A stretch of 64,000 bases of DNA from Porphyridium purpureum (GCA_008690995.1 VRMN01000015.1:1-64000); one strand, 5' to 3'. Counted from the stretch's first letter, positions 43,872-53,761 are shown. The notes: generated by a model from the sequence alone, not told the origin. A program made the numbers and translations.

Positions 43872-46800
43872 TTAAAACCATCCCTTCTTTTTCGTGTTCC
43901 GAAGCTTCACGTTCTCCTCTTGTGCGAGCGCGAGGGCAACCTTCGTCTCCGTTAGCAGCACAAGAATTTCTTCAAGGGATAGCGATTCGCCATCGTTTTC
44001 CAGCGTCCTGCGATCTGTGCCATGCGCGTCGCCACTCAGGCGCGCCCGTTCCGAGTCGTCCACCATGCGCTCAAGCCTGTCCAGCTCACGCTCCAAGTCT
44101 CCCTTTTCGACCCGCAGAGCATCGATCTCGCGAGTCAGTCGAACAGACACGCTCTCCTTCTCCCTCTGAAGGACGTCCCGCTCGGATTCCAGATTCTTCA
44201 GGTCTTGCTTCGCCTGGCGATAATCACGCTCCCGAGCGGACAACATGTCTTCAAGTTCATCGAGGCGATTGCGTTGAGCCTCCATTTCAGAAGCACGAGC
44301 CGTGGTGGCTTCGTTTTTCGAACTGTCGCGGTCCAAGCAGCGGGCCTCTTCCAAGTCCTTCTGAAGCAACTCTCGTTCCCGCTCCATGTTTCGAACCTTG
44401 AGCTGCATCTCATTCCTAAACTCTTCATGCTCGCGAGCTACCTGCTTGTTCTGAGACTGAACCTCTACATGGCGAAGCTCAAGCTCCTCCATACTTTGCT
44501 CCGCTTCGCTCTTGTCCGCCTTCAGGCGTACCGCTTCCTTTTCCAGCTCGACAACGTGGACGCGCGATGCGGCAAGGCTTTCCTCCAGCCCAGATAAGGC
44601 TGTCTTGTGCTCGTTCTCAAGCGCTTTCAGTCTTGCCTCGAGCTCTTTTGTTTTTGTCTCGTACTTCGCCGCCTGCCTTTCAACGTCCCGCCTTTGATCT
44701 TCCACAGCTCCGACTGCGCTGCGACTTGAAGAATCTACTCTTTCCAAGTCAGAGGAAAGCCTAGCATTTCGAGACTCAAGCTCGTTGACGGTCAAATTCA
44801 AGGTCGTTATTTGAGCCCCAAGACTAGCGACTTTGGCAACGTTTAACGCAAGCTCTTCCTCCTTTTCCTTGCGCCTCTGCTCCTCGCTGGCCTTTCCTAT
44901 AGCATTCTCTTCGCTACACCGTTTCTCCTCCTCCAAAGATTCGATCAAGGTGCGTTTTTCGTCCTGCAACCCAGCAATCTGTTCTTCCAGACCCGCTATA
45001 CGCTGTTCAGTACTTCGCAGCAACTCCTGTACGCGTCCTATTTCGCTGTTGGCAGAAGAAACGGCGTTTGCGAGGTCCACATTCTCTCGTGTAGACTTTT
45101 CAAGTTGGGCCTCTAGACCAGACAAGCGCGCGGAGGCGTCCGCCAGCTGAACCTCAAGTCCACTGACGGTCCTATCTCTTGCCTCACGCTCACTTTGAGC
45201 GGCAACGCACAAGTCCTTTTCTGCTGCTAAACTTTGCTTGAGCTCTTCGTTAAGTTTTTCAGACAATGCAAGTTTGGTTTCAAGTTCATCCAACCGCTCA
45301 GATGTTTTGGACAACTGTTCCTCAAGATGGGCTCTCGCTCTTGCCTCCTCCTCCCATTGCTCCTTCATGGCCACGTTCGGTTGCGTGTCCGACGACAAAC
45401 GTTCGGACAGGTCCTCCTTCTCTCGCCCAACATGAGCGACCTGGGCAGCTAGTGCTGCTTCTCGGTCAGCGGCTTCACCAATCTGAGTTTGCAAGGCGTC
45501 GCGTTCTGCCACAATCAACGCGAGCGACACATTTTCGTCCCTCAGTTTGTCCAGCTCCACTGCCATGACTTCAATGCACCGAGACCGCTCGGCACTGTCG
45601 TCCTTGTATCTGTCAGCTTGTTCGGCTGATTCCCTAAACTCTATGCTTTGCTTTTCGACGTGACTTTGCAGAACCGAGACCTCAGCCTGCACTTCGTCCA
45701 ACGAAAGCTTTAAAGAATTCTTCTCATGCTCAACTGCTTCTAAAGCACACTTATGCTTCTGAACCTCATCAGCCAGCCTTTGATAGTCATCGGACTTGGA
45801 GAGCATCTCAGCTTCCAGCTCCCGCTTTGATGCTAGGATGGCATCGTGCTCGCCCAAGCTGTTCTGCGCATCTATCAACTGAACATTTAGGCTTTCTTTC
45901 TCTTCCTGCAGCGCAGTAATCTGCTCGTTTTTCTGCGCAACGTGGGCTTCTAGAGCCGAGATTTCACCCTGCATTTCGTCCAGTGCAAGCTTCAAATCGT
46001 TCTTGTCTTGTTCAACAGCTTCTAAAACGGATTTAAGACTCTGAATTTCCTCACTCAATCCTCCAGAGTCGTCGGACTTGGACAGCATCTCAGCATCCGC
46101 TTCTCTCTTGGACGCTATGACGGCCTCGTTCTCACCCACGATCTTCTGCAACTCAGACAATTGCACACCCAGGTTTTCCTTTTCTTCTTCTGACGTACGC
46201 ATTTGCTCGCTTTGTTGCGCGAGACGAACCTCGCAAGCCGTCCGTTCAGCATGCTCGGCATCCAGCGCAACCTGTAATTCGTGCGCCTCCTGCTGAGCGG
46301 CTTCGAAAGTTGCCTTCTGCATCTGCATCTGATCAGCCAGCTTTTCCAACTCATTCGATTTGAAAAGAAGATCTGCTTCAACCTTTTGTATTGATGTCCT
46401 TGCGATGTCAAGCTCATCCAAACCCGTCTGTGCTTCATTCAAGCGAGCTTCCAGGGCTTTGTTTTCCTCTTCCAATGCACTAAGTTCCTGTTTGTGAGAA
46501 ACGTGCACGAGCGCCAGCTGCTTCTGAGCAGCTTCCGACTCAGCTTCCAAACCTGCGATTCTCTCCTTCAAATCATTGATCTGTTCATCTTTAGCCTCCA
46601 TGTCAGACTGGAAGCGCGTTTCAAGAGCCTTGGAGGCCGCATCGGTTCTTAAAGCCGCCTGCTGCAACATGTCCTGGGAGCTTGCGTGGTCTTTGCGAAG
46701 ACGCTCTGTTTCCTTCTTCAACACTTCCAACTCGATTTCCTGATCAGCATATGTTTGGGCGATTTTCTTCTCCGCGCTCTGCGCTTGAGAATATTTTGCC

Positions 46801-48731
46801 GCGTACTCGTCCCTCTGTTTCATGAAAAGCTGCGCGTCTTTGGAGATTTTTGAAATCTCATCGGAATGGCGTGATTCTGTCCTCTTTAGCCGATCACGAA
46901 TTTCCTCGTTCTCGTCCTCAACACGCTTCACGTCACTGTGCAGTCTTGTGCACAAAGCTTCGAGCTCGGCAATACGAGCGCGAGCAGCATCGAGATCGCG
47001 CTTCGCTTGAGCAAGATTTGACTGCTCAGAATGAACAATGGTCGCTCCAGCGGGAGCCAAAACTTGAGATGGCAAAAGCGCTTCACCACGAGAGCTACCG
47101 TCCCGTTCTGGGAAGCTACCCTTTTCCTGCCCCGCTTGTTTTGCTGGCGTTCGTGTAGATGACCCTCTACGTGAACTTTCTTGAGCCGGGGCCACAGCAC
47201 CAAAAGCAGCTCTTTTGGGAGGTACGTTCTTCCTCAGTTTCACGACATCTGAATTATCTTCGTCATCATGAGGACCAAGAATCTCTTCTAGGTCATCCAG
47301 CGACTCGAGAGCGTCCGCAGCCAATTCTTCGGAAGCCAGGGACATCGTATCCGGTGAATTCCTGCCGGCATCCAATGCCCCGTCACCCAGCGCAGCATTT
47401 CTGCTCATGGCACTCACAGCAAACGATGTGAAAGTTCCCGTAATTTCCGCCTCACACCAAATATTTTCGCTCAGACTAAACCGCGTTTGCTCCGTCTTGT
47501 GAGGAAAGGCAGCGAAGGATGCAATGTTGAAGTACACTTTCCCCACGATTTTCTCCTTCTCATCTGTGACGCGAATAACCAGCAGCTTGCATTGCTTGTG
47601 CTCGAAAAGTCGGGTGGCCTCGTCTTGAAACAAAGTCGCCTGCAAAACCAACAAACTGTCTAGAGTTAAAACAGCGTTGGAATCCGCTCCGACTTTAAAG
47701 GCGTCGCACGACGCCTCTTTGTGGCCCTGAATAAGTCGGAAAAAGTAAGTCCCGCCGCGCTTAAGCCCAGTGCCCGTTAAAAACTTGATTGTGAAAGAAA
47801 ATATGTGCGCTTTCTTGCCCTGATGCTTTCCGCTTTGAACCACAGCGGAGGAAGTGGAAGGCGTGGCACCGACGGCCGCCTTGGACTGCGAGGCAAGACT
47901 TGAAAACGAAGAACGTAAATCTCCTCGCGGTGAAGCGCCAGCCCCCTTGGGCGACATTGCGGTTTTCAAAGCGGCCAAGGGGCCCACCGGTTTTGGCTTA
48001 CTCACATTCTCTTGCACACCAACTTTCGCGGTCTTCAAATTTGCTTTGCTTGAGGCACTACTCATTGTCCGCTTTTCAAAGGCTGCCTTCTCTTCGGGCT
48101 CCAAAAGGTCGTCCAGGTCGTCCAAATCGGCCAGCCCTTCCGCACCAATGCTATCAGTATCCATGAGCGAACCGCTCCCGGCGCTCACTGAGCTGGCGGC
48201 CACCGAAGCAGACCCTTTCACATCTGTCCCCAGAAAGGTGCACTTCACTGTTCCTTTCACAGTGAGCTTATCGCTGAGTTTGAAGGTCTTGACCGTCTCC
48301 TTTGATGGCACTCCTGCGAACTCGACCATGTTGATGTCGGTCTTTCCGACGCATCGGTTGACGACACTTCCTGAAGCGTCCTTGACCTGATACACGGAGA
48401 GCTTGTACACCTTATCGTCGAAAGTCGGCGCCACGCTTGTGTTTCCGCTAAAGTCAGCCTTATACAGTGTGCTCTCGAGCGCGAGCGTCTGCGAAACCAC
48501 GCAAGAATACCCGCCTGAGGACTGGATGGACGCGTCTGTCTCGACGCTTTTGCCTCCACGAGTGAGACGAATGACGTAAGCGCCGCGGCCCAATCCGTAC
48601 GCGCGCTCCAACGCCAGCGCAAACGCAAACTTGGAGCCCGTCTTGCCCAGGTGCGAGGTCACCCTTTTAATCGACGCGGCGATACCACCGCCGCCTGTGC
48701 CAGACGAGCCGGCAAGCTTTTTCTTGAACAT
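43872..48731 (-). CDS. Giant protein with two NT-C2 domains and a long coiled coil
   Basis: About 1,619 aa from the Met at 48731. The frame is open 45 codons further up to 48866, but MFKKKLAGSSGTGG fits a start better. Residues about 34-170 and 305-440 are two NT-C2 domains (N-terminal C2 type as in EEIG1/EHBP1). Each has ...LKRGGTYFFRLIQG- or LGRGAYVIRLTRG-like strands and a (V)GK.(Y)(F/D)IN...F motif. Acidic, Ser-rich linkers separate them (LDDLDDLLEPEEKAAF and ESLDDLEEILGP, a repeated acidic motif). Residues from about 585 on form an almost continuous coiled coil of roughly 1,000 residues, with three 94-residue units near 45610-46455. NT-C2 proteins link membranes to cytoskeleton or organelle positioning, so a scaffold or tether is likely. 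The frame is intact over nearly 5 kb. Confidence 0.85.
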   Translation of the reverse strand: MFKKKLAGSSGTGGGGIAASIKRVTSHLGKTGSKFAFALALERAYGLGRGAYVIRLTRGGKSVETDASIQSSGGYSCVVSQTLALESTLYKADFSGNTSVAPTFDDKVYKLSVYQVKDASGSVVNRCVGKTDINMVEFAGVPSKETVKTFKLSDKLTVKGTVKCTFLGTDVKGSASVAASSVSAGSGSLMDTDSIGAEGLADLDDLDDLLEPEEKAAFEKRTMSSASSKANLKTAKVGVQENVSKPKPVGPLAALKTAMSPKGAGASPRGDLRSSFSSLASQSKAAVGATPSTSSAVVQSGKHQGKKAHIFSFTIKFLTGTGLKRGGTYFFRLIQGHKEASCDAFKVGADSNAVLTLDSLLVLQATLFQDEATRLFEHKQCKLLVIRVTDEKEKIVGKVYFNIASFAAFPHKTEQTRFSLSENIWCEAEITGTFTSFAVSAMSRNAALGDGALDAGRNSPDTMSLASEELAADALESLDDLEEILGPHDDEDNSDVVKLRKNVPPKRAAFGAVAPAQESSRRGSSTRTPAKQAGQEKGSFPERDGSSRGEALLPSQVLAPAGATIVHSEQSNLAQAKRDLDAARARIAELEALCTRLHSDVKRVEDENEEIRDRLKRTESRHSDEISKISKDAQLFMKQRDEYAAKYSQAQSAEKKIAQTYADQEIELEVLKKETERLRKDHASSQDMLQQAALRTDAASKALETRFQSDMEAKDEQINDLKERIAGLEAESEAAQKQLALVHVSHKQELSALEEENKALEARLNEAQTGLDELDIARTSIQKVEADLLFKSNELEKLADQMQMQKATFEAAQQEAHELQVALDAEHAERTACEVRLAQQSEQMRTSEEEKENLGVQLSELQKIVGENEAVIASKREADAEMLSKSDDSGGLSEEIQSLKSVLEAVEQDKNDLKLALDEMQGEISALEAHVAQKNEQITALQEEKESLNVQLIDAQNSLGEHDAILASKRELEAEMLSKSDDYQRLADEVQKHKCALEAVEHEKNSLKLSLDEVQAEVSVLQSHVEKQSIEFRESAEQADRYKDDSAERSRCIEVMAVELDKLRDENVSLALIVAERDALQTQIGEAADREAALAAQVAHVGREKEDLSERLSSDTQPNVAMKEQWEEEARARAHLEEQLSKTSERLDELETKLALSEKLNEELKQSLAAEKDLCVAAQSEREARDRTVSGLEVQLADASARLSGLEAQLEKSTRENVDLANAVSSANSEIGRVQELLRSTEQRIAGLEEQIAGLQDEKRTLIESLEEEKRCSEENAIGKASEEQRRKEKEEELALNVAKVASLGAQITTLNLTVNELESRNARLSSDLERVDSSSRSAVGAVEDQRRDVERQAAKYETKTKELEARLKALENEHKTALSGLEESLAASRVHVVELEKEAVRLKADKSEAEQSMEELELRHVEVQSQNKQVAREHEEFRNEMQLKVRNMERERELLQKDLEEARCLDRDSSKNEATTARASEMEAQRNRLDELEDMLSARERDYRQAKQDLKNLESERDVLQREKESVSVRLTREIDALRVEKGDLERELDRLERMVDDSERARLSGDAHGTDRRTLENDGESLSLEEILVLLTETKVALALAQEENVKLRNTKKKGWF

Positions 48732-48908
48732 GGCATCAGCCGTGGGGACCTCGGGCGAACGGACTTGCTGCGCGCCAGCGACGGCCCCTCGCTTCGGCCG
48801 CGAAACGTGCGCGCACGACCCAATGGGACCGAAAGGTTCGCACGGCTGCTCATGCGTGGCGGGCACTCGCCCGTTTTTGAAACCAGCACAGCTTTGGGCA
48901 TGGCGGGT

Positions 48909-49012
48909 GTACAGTGCGTGCTGTCGTTGATGGGTGACGTGGCTGCGCGGGTCGCGTCAGTTGGGCGCCGCACCCAGACGTGTATGACGTGCGACGGCGT
49001 AGCTGGCTGTAC
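48909..49012 (-). promoter_or_regulatory. Candidate promoter of the NT-C2 gene
   Basis: GTACAGT (48909-48915) and CTGTAC (49007-49012) lie 180-280 bp upstream of the preferred ATG. If the longer frame start at 48866 is real, the nearer one is only 43 bp away. The stretch 49013-49304 up to the next stop codon holds no recognised gene. Confidence 0.4.
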
Positions 49013-49304
49013 TGCTTCTTTACTTTCCTACCTGGTCCGCCGTACCTCTCGCAACCCACCCTGTCTCCATCGCCAAATGTCTAGCCGTGGGGGCACACGC
49101 AGAATGCACGCCGTGCTCGCGCTCTCGCTGTGGTTCTAAAAATTCCCCGTGTCTTTCACTAAGGCACAAAGTTCTTCGAGCATGCGTACAGATCTCAATT
49201 TTCAGGAATGCACCTTTCTCACTCCATCTTAATAATTGCTGTATTCAGTGTTTCCTAATCACCAAGCAGCTCACCGCGAGCAAACGTCCCATTCCGGTGC
49301 CGGC

Positions 49305-50672
49305 TCAGTTGGGCGCGTTCACCTCCTTCGGAGTGGGTGCATCCTTTGACGCCACCGAGACAGGGATATTGTGTCTCAGAAGTACCTCCATATATTTCGT
49401 TTTGTCCGTGTTCTTCGCCAGCTCTTTCACAACTGCCTTGCGAACGTCTTCAGTAGATCCTCCCGCCATTTTAATGGCCTTGGCGGCCTGGAAGGGCTGC
49501 GGGTTCTTCTGCGACTTTGTAAGCTCGTCCATCGGAAAGTCGTCCTTCACGTGCTGCCGCATGTGACTGTTGGGTACGAAGATGATAGAGTCAAACTCTC
49601 CTGTCGTGCTTTGCGCCATGCGCTTCAAAACGTCTTCAAGTGTGCCGACGTCGATTTCGCACGTGGGTGGGATCTCCCCAATCCCCATTTCCTGCAGCTG
49701 CTCCCAGCTGCTCTCCAGGTCATGCCTTGCCAAAAACAGCGGTACGTACTGATTGTTGTCTTGCAAAAGCGTGAGACCTTTGGCCTGGAAAACTGGAATA
49801 CCGTTGAAGTTTTCCACCGTCAGCTCCTCCTCCGGCTGGGCGTCCTCGCTCTTTTCACCCTCGGTCTCCTCCGGAGGCATACTCTTTAAGCGCTCAATGG
49901 CAAATTCGACCTGCTTTAACTCTGGCCGGAACTGGAACGCGAGAGGGAACGATCCGCCAAGCATAATGGCCTGCAGTTCCTCGACATACTGGTTCGACTG
50001 AGTGTCTTGAGCCAGAAACAGTGCCTGTGACAGGCTCACGGGAACGATGTTCGCGGCGTCTGCGAGCCCCGGGTTCTGCTGCTGAATCCATTCCAGCGTC
50101 GACTGAGCCTCCGAATACTCAAAGTAAAACGTGCAAATCTGCTGACCATCCTCATACGTGACAAAGAACGGCTGGCCTTGGGCGTCAGCTACGTAAAAGC
50201 ACGGCACTCCGTCCAAGCGAGCCATCATGTTTTGCTTTGGAAGCACGTACAGATGCTGTGACTGCTCCAAACATGCCTTGGCAAACTCAAGCCCCTTTGT
50301 CAGGTCCTCCTCGTCCTTCGCGATGGCAAGGCCTGCTTCGAACGCCGCAATGGCGTCGTCAAAGCGCTTGAGGTGGCACAAAGCCATAGCCTTCCGCTTG
50401 TACGCTTTCCACCACTTTGCGTCCAATGCGATGGCCTTCTCGGCGTCCTTCAGGGAGTCAGCATACTTCTTTGCACTGAAGTATGCAGCAGCACGATTTG
50501 TGTACAGCACCGGGTTCGACTCGTCCTCGTGAATCGCGCGCGTGTACAACTTGAGTGCCTGCTGGTGGTCGCCCTTGGTCATGAGCGCATTGCCCTGATC
50601 CTTGAGGTCATTGGCTATGCTCTTGCGGTCAATCGCACTGCTGGCGCTGCTGGCCTTATTATTCTTCGCCAT
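49305..50672 (-). CDS. TPR-Tic22 fusion protein
   Basis: The protein has 455 aa. After a short Lys/Ser-rich leader, three TPR units (about residues 15-120) have the Hop/CHIP arrangement: LKDQGN, then LYTNRAAAYF, then KWWKAYKRKAMAL. The Lys/Asn/Asn/Lys/Arg positions of a carboxylate clamp for the C-terminal EEVD of Hsp70/Hsp90 are all present. From about residue 160 the protein matches Tic22 (GVPCFYVADAQGQPFFVTYE, NIVPVSLSQALFLAQ, the second lobe GIPVFQAKGLTLL and a C-terminal region). Tic22 acts in protein import between the two plastid envelope membranes. I see no clear transit peptide, so the product may act on the cytosolic side or be targeted in an unusual way. The upstream 51 open codons are not needed. 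The frame is intact. Confidence 0.8.
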   Translation of the reverse strand: MAKNNKASSASSAIDRKSIANDLKDQGNALMTKGDHQQALKLYTRAIHEDESNPVLYTNRAAAYFSAKKYADSLKDAEKAIALDAKWWKAYKRKAMALCHLKRFDDAIAAFEAGLAIAKDEEDLTKGLEFAKACLEQSQHLYVLPKQNMMARLDGVPCFYVADAQGQPFFVTYEDGQQICTFYFEYSEAQSTLEWIQQQNPGLADAANIVPVSLSQALFLAQDTQSNQYVEELQAIMLGGSFPLAFQFRPELKQVEFAIERLKSMPPEETEGEKSEDAQPEEELTVENFNGIPVFQAKGLTLLQDNNQYVPLFLARHDLESSWEQLQEMGIGEIPPTCEIDVGTLEDVLKRMAQSTTGEFDSIIFVPNSHMRQHVKDDFPMDELTKSQKNPQPFQAAKAIKMAGGSTEDVRKAVVKELAKNTDKTKYMEVLLRHNIPVSVASKDAPTPKEVNAPN

Positions 50673-51214
50673 GGTTGCGCGCCGATTTAAGGAACAGCCT
50701 ATGCGGCCAATTGCAGTCATCGCCTTCCAGAGCAGCGCGCGTCGCAACGCGTGCACGCAAATCCTTTCGCTGTCGCTTCCCGCAGGCCTGTCCGCGCACG
50801 TCCAGTCCTGGCGTGTGGCCGACAAGCCCGGAGCCGCCGCACGAGCTGTGGCGTGCGTCGCACGCTTCCGCCACGCGCGCGCAAGCGTCGACGCACAGCG
50901 ACCGCTGGCGGCTCAATGCAGCCTGTCCTCCGCGCCGTCCTGCCGTGCGCGCCCACCTCTTCCAGTGCCCGTCGTCCTCCAGCCCCACTGCACAACCTGA
51001 GAGCGCGCGTTCCACGCCGAGTTGTGCCACCACCTCCACGCTGTGAGACCCACTCGCCACTTTTATACCCGCGCCCGCGACTCGCGTGTGTCGCCTTGGC
51101 GTTCTCCGCGACTTCCGGCTTACCGCTCCCTGCCGGAAATCACAAACAGACCGTTTCACAGCGCGCGCCATACTCCGCCCGACCACCGTCGGCGACCGCG
51201 CAGGTCAAGCACGC

Positions 51215-51291
51215 ACTGTACCGCCCCACCTCGAGATCGCGCCTGCAAAAAGGTACACCCGCGCTGTACAGCACTGTACATCGCACTGTAC
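51215..51291. promoter_or_regulatory. Divergent promoter region with four CTGTAC words
   Basis: ACTGTAC occurs at 51215-51221, 51273-51279 and 51285-51291, and the 8-bp palindrome CTGTACAG at 51264-51271. The cluster lies between the Tic22-type gene (minus, start 50672) and the DNL-type zinc-finger gene (plus, start 51568 or earlier). It is the densest cluster of the word in the window. Confidence 0.55.
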
Positions 51292-51567
51292 TTTGTGGTG
51301 TACCGCGCAGTGGGACAAGGCGTCTTCTCGTGGGGTGGAGTTCCTGCGCGGGTGGCGAGCGCCGCGAGGGTAAGCACGGTGGCGCGTCATGTCATTGCTC
51401 GGGCTGCGCAACTGCGTGCGCGCATGGGCGGGTGTCCGGGCAGCGTGGTTGCCTGTGGCGCTGCGCCAGCGCCAGCGTCACTTGGCGTTGCCTGCTGAAG
51501 CTGAGAAGAGCCGCCGGCGGCGGCTGGCCGCCGCGCAAACTCCTTTCGACCGCGCAGGAGCAGCGCG

Positions 51568-51910
51568 ATGACAATCTGGCGCACGCTGTGGCGCGCCGCA
51601 GCCGCCGCTTCTCAGGCATCAGTGCCGGGCGCGTGGTTTGGCGACAAGAAGATGATGATGCGGTTCACCTGCACAAAGTGCAACACAACGCAGGTGAAAG
51701 TTCACGCGCGGCGCGTATGAGAACGGCGTTGTGCTCATCCGCTGCGAGGGCTGCCAGAAACTGCACCATTGACAATTTGGGCTGGTTCGAGAGCAGCCGC
51801 AAAACATCGAACAGATTCTCGCAGAGCGTGGCGAGAGCGTTTCGAAAATTCAAATTGACGAGCCCGCACCGTCAGATGTAGAAAACGCGATTGAGCAATG
51901 CCGTCAGTAG
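51568..51910 (+). CDS. DNL-type zinc-finger Hsp70 escort protein (DNLZ/Zim17/Hep1), frame-disrupted
   Basis: The zinc-ribbon of the family is plain: FTCTKCNTTQVKV, then YENGVVLIRCEGCQKLHHI, then IDNLGWF and a C-terminal ILAERGESVSKI segment. Both CxxC pairs are present. Zim17/Hep1 proteins keep organellar Hsp70 soluble in mitochondria and plastids. The parts lie in three frames: breaks occur near 51718, near 51767 and near 51805, each compatible with one missing or extra base. The conserved residues continue exactly across them, so sequencing error is more likely than loss of the gene. MTIWRTLWRAAAAASQA at 51568 looks like the end of a targeting peptide. Another Met at 51389 in a different frame could be the true start. 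It shares a promoter region with the TPR-Tic22 gene. Confidence 0.82.
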
Positions 51911-51989
51911 CCGACAACGAACGTCGCTTGATAGAGAGCATCCATTCGTCTTATGAGAAACGATGCAAGTTTTCAAACCTTATTTTATA

Positions 51990-52873
51990 TCAATCTTCGT
52001 CACTGATTTCCCTTTCGATGCGTCTCGCCTTGTGCGCCGGACTGCCAGGCTGAGAATCTTCTGGAGCTGCCGTACGCGTTAATCTATCTTCCGCTGGTGC
52101 CTGCAGGTATCCCGCCGCTACGGTCGGCTGAAACCGGATGTCCTGGTGCCGACTGGCCGACGGGAGGACCTGCAAGCGCAGGCCTGCCTGGACCCGGAGC
52201 CAGACCCGGTCCGATGCTTGATGAACGCCGGCGCCTGGCCAGCTTTGTCGAAATCCCTCCGCGGACCACCGCGTCCGCGGAACCCGGTCCCACCTCGAAA
52301 CCCGGGATGCCCGCCACCGCGACCGTGAAACCCACCAGCAGCCCCGACCCCGCCTCCGTCCATATCGCGGGTCGTTTGCGAACATTCTGCTGCTGAAGTG
52401 GCTGGTCGCCGGGACCCTTTGGGCCCCACATCGTGTCGGCCTGGAAGCGCTTACCAAACCCGCCGCGGCCCTCGTCATACTCTGTGCGCAACTCATCGCG
52501 CACCTGGCCAGCGGCCGCGGCCAAACTGGCGGCCTTCCTCAAAGCCGGCGTCAAAGTCGCAGCGGATGACCCGCCCGTCGAGCTTTGTGCCGGACATACC
52601 ATGCACAGCACTGTGCGTCCTCGCGCGAGGCGTATTCAACAAAGCAAAAGCCGCACGGCGTCTTCTGAAACTTGTCCAGTCCCATGATGATGCGCTTGAG
52701 CTGGCCGCCTTGCTGACAACGCCCAGATCTGCTCCTCGCGCGTGTGGAAGCTCAGGTTGCCGACATAGCGTCGCCGACTGGGCCAGCGCTTCAAGTATCT
52801 CTGGCCTCTCCTGGTAGTGCCGGTCCACATACTGCGGCTTCTCTGCGTCCTCGCCTTCGTACAGCGTCGCCAT
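51990..52873 (-). CDS. Nuclear cap-binding protein subunit 2 (CBP20), frame-disrupted
   Basis: From [13 protein letters not shown] at 52873 the minus strand encodes [12 protein letters not shown], then RNP2 ([15 protein letters not shown]), [20 protein letters not shown] (RNP1), [19 protein letters not shown] and [10 protein letters not shown], then [21 protein letters not shown]. This is CBP20 almost residue for residue. It binds the m7G cap with CBP80. These parts change frame four times (about 52770, 52715, 52620 and 52500), each time by one missing base. Downstream, a Gly/Arg-rich tail ([15 protein letters not shown]) and an acidic end (EREISDED, stop 51990) lie in further frames, so the tail is probably longer than in animals. 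Conservation across every break argues for read errors rather than a pseudogene. Confidence 0.85.
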
Positions 52874-52964
52874 GTCATGCCATCCGACTGCGGCGATCGC
52901 GCTGCTGCTGCTGCTGCCACGCTTGGTTCGCGCTCCCGCCGCACGCAACTTTCACGCTAAGCAC

Positions 52965-52985
52965 AAGTACAGTTACACTGTACTT
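52965..52985. promoter_or_regulatory. Divergent promoter with a 21-bp GTACAGT palindrome
   Basis: AAGTACAGT and its exact reverse complement flank a 3-nt TAC spacer. The site is 92 bp before the CBP20 ATG (minus) and about 150-180 bp before the translin start (plus). It is the most symmetrical example of the word in the window. Confidence 0.62.
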
Positions 52986-53130
52986 TGAACGCTTGTGCGC
53001 GTGCAGCGGCGTGGCGCCATGCGCGGCGCTCCGGGTTGGTGTGGGTGTGTTTGACACGGGTTCGAGCTGGTGTTTCTTCAGAGTCGCGCGCGCTCGAGGA
53101 GGCTCCAGCGCCGAGCCGGCGGCAGACAAC

Positions 53131-53761
53131 ATGGAAGCCGCGTTCGGAAGTGCACGAGCGCATGAGCGCCGAAGAGCAGCTCAAGAAGGAGATTCGCGAG
53201 CGGCGCGATCTGCTGGACACCGCGCTGGAGGCGCCGCTGAGAGGTGAGCGCGGCGCACCACGTCCAAACTGACGCGCTGCCAGAGCTCGTGGCGCGGCTC
53301 TTCGCGGTCTTGCCTCCGGTGGGCGAGATGATCCGGCAGATGCTCTCGTCGTGCCGCCAGGCGAGTTCTACAAGTATCTGGACTTTTCCGGAATCAAATG
53401 CAGACCGCCGTATTTGTGACTGTTCTCGCAGGCTTCCTGGAAGCCCAGGTGCTCGCAGATGTTGAGCAGGTCAAGATGAGGTTGGGCCCGACGCCTCCTC
53501 AATGCCATGGACGATTATCTAATCGGCCTCTGTATGATGGTTTCGGAACTCGCGCGACTCACAGTCAATCGCGTCACTGAAGGAGATTACGCGTTCGCGC
53601 AGCGCGTCAGTAAGTTTGCATTTGACGTGCATCAAGGCTCTGATCGCTAAACTTTCGGAATGACCTCGGTTCGTCGCAAATATGACGGAATGAAGTACGA
53701 TATTAAGAAGATTGAGGACGTGATGTATGATCTATCGGTGCGCAATTTGTTACCGAAATAA
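53131..53761 (+). CDS. Translin, frame-disrupted
   Basis: Segments match translin in order: SAEEQLKKEIRERRDLLD; a helical region with PPGEFYKYLDFS-like residues; MQTAVFVTVLAGFLEAQVL; LNAMDDYLIGLCMMVSELARL; TVNRVTEGDYAFAQRVSKF; and YDGMKYDIKKIEDVMYDL, followed by SVRNLLPK and the stop. Translin is an octameric RNA and single-stranded DNA-binding protein that forms C3PO with TRAX. The frame changes several times (near 53160, 53240, 53365, 53490 and 53635) while the conserved sequence continues, as in its neighbours. The start could be 53131 or the in-frame Met of the conserved part at 53162. Confidence 0.82.

Noticed and set aside
44000-48900. Numerous plus-strand frames opposite the NT-C2/coiled-coil gene
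   Set aside because: They are antisense shadows of a GC-rich heptad-repeat coding sequence (Ser/Phe/Arg-rich, no domains).
50659-51881. Long GC-rich frames on both strands between Tic22 and DNLZ (for example a 376-codon plus frame)
   Set aside because: Arg/Ala/Pro-rich composition without a domain; the recognisable zinc-ribbon protein lies in other frames of the same stretch, and the promoter words fall inside these frames.
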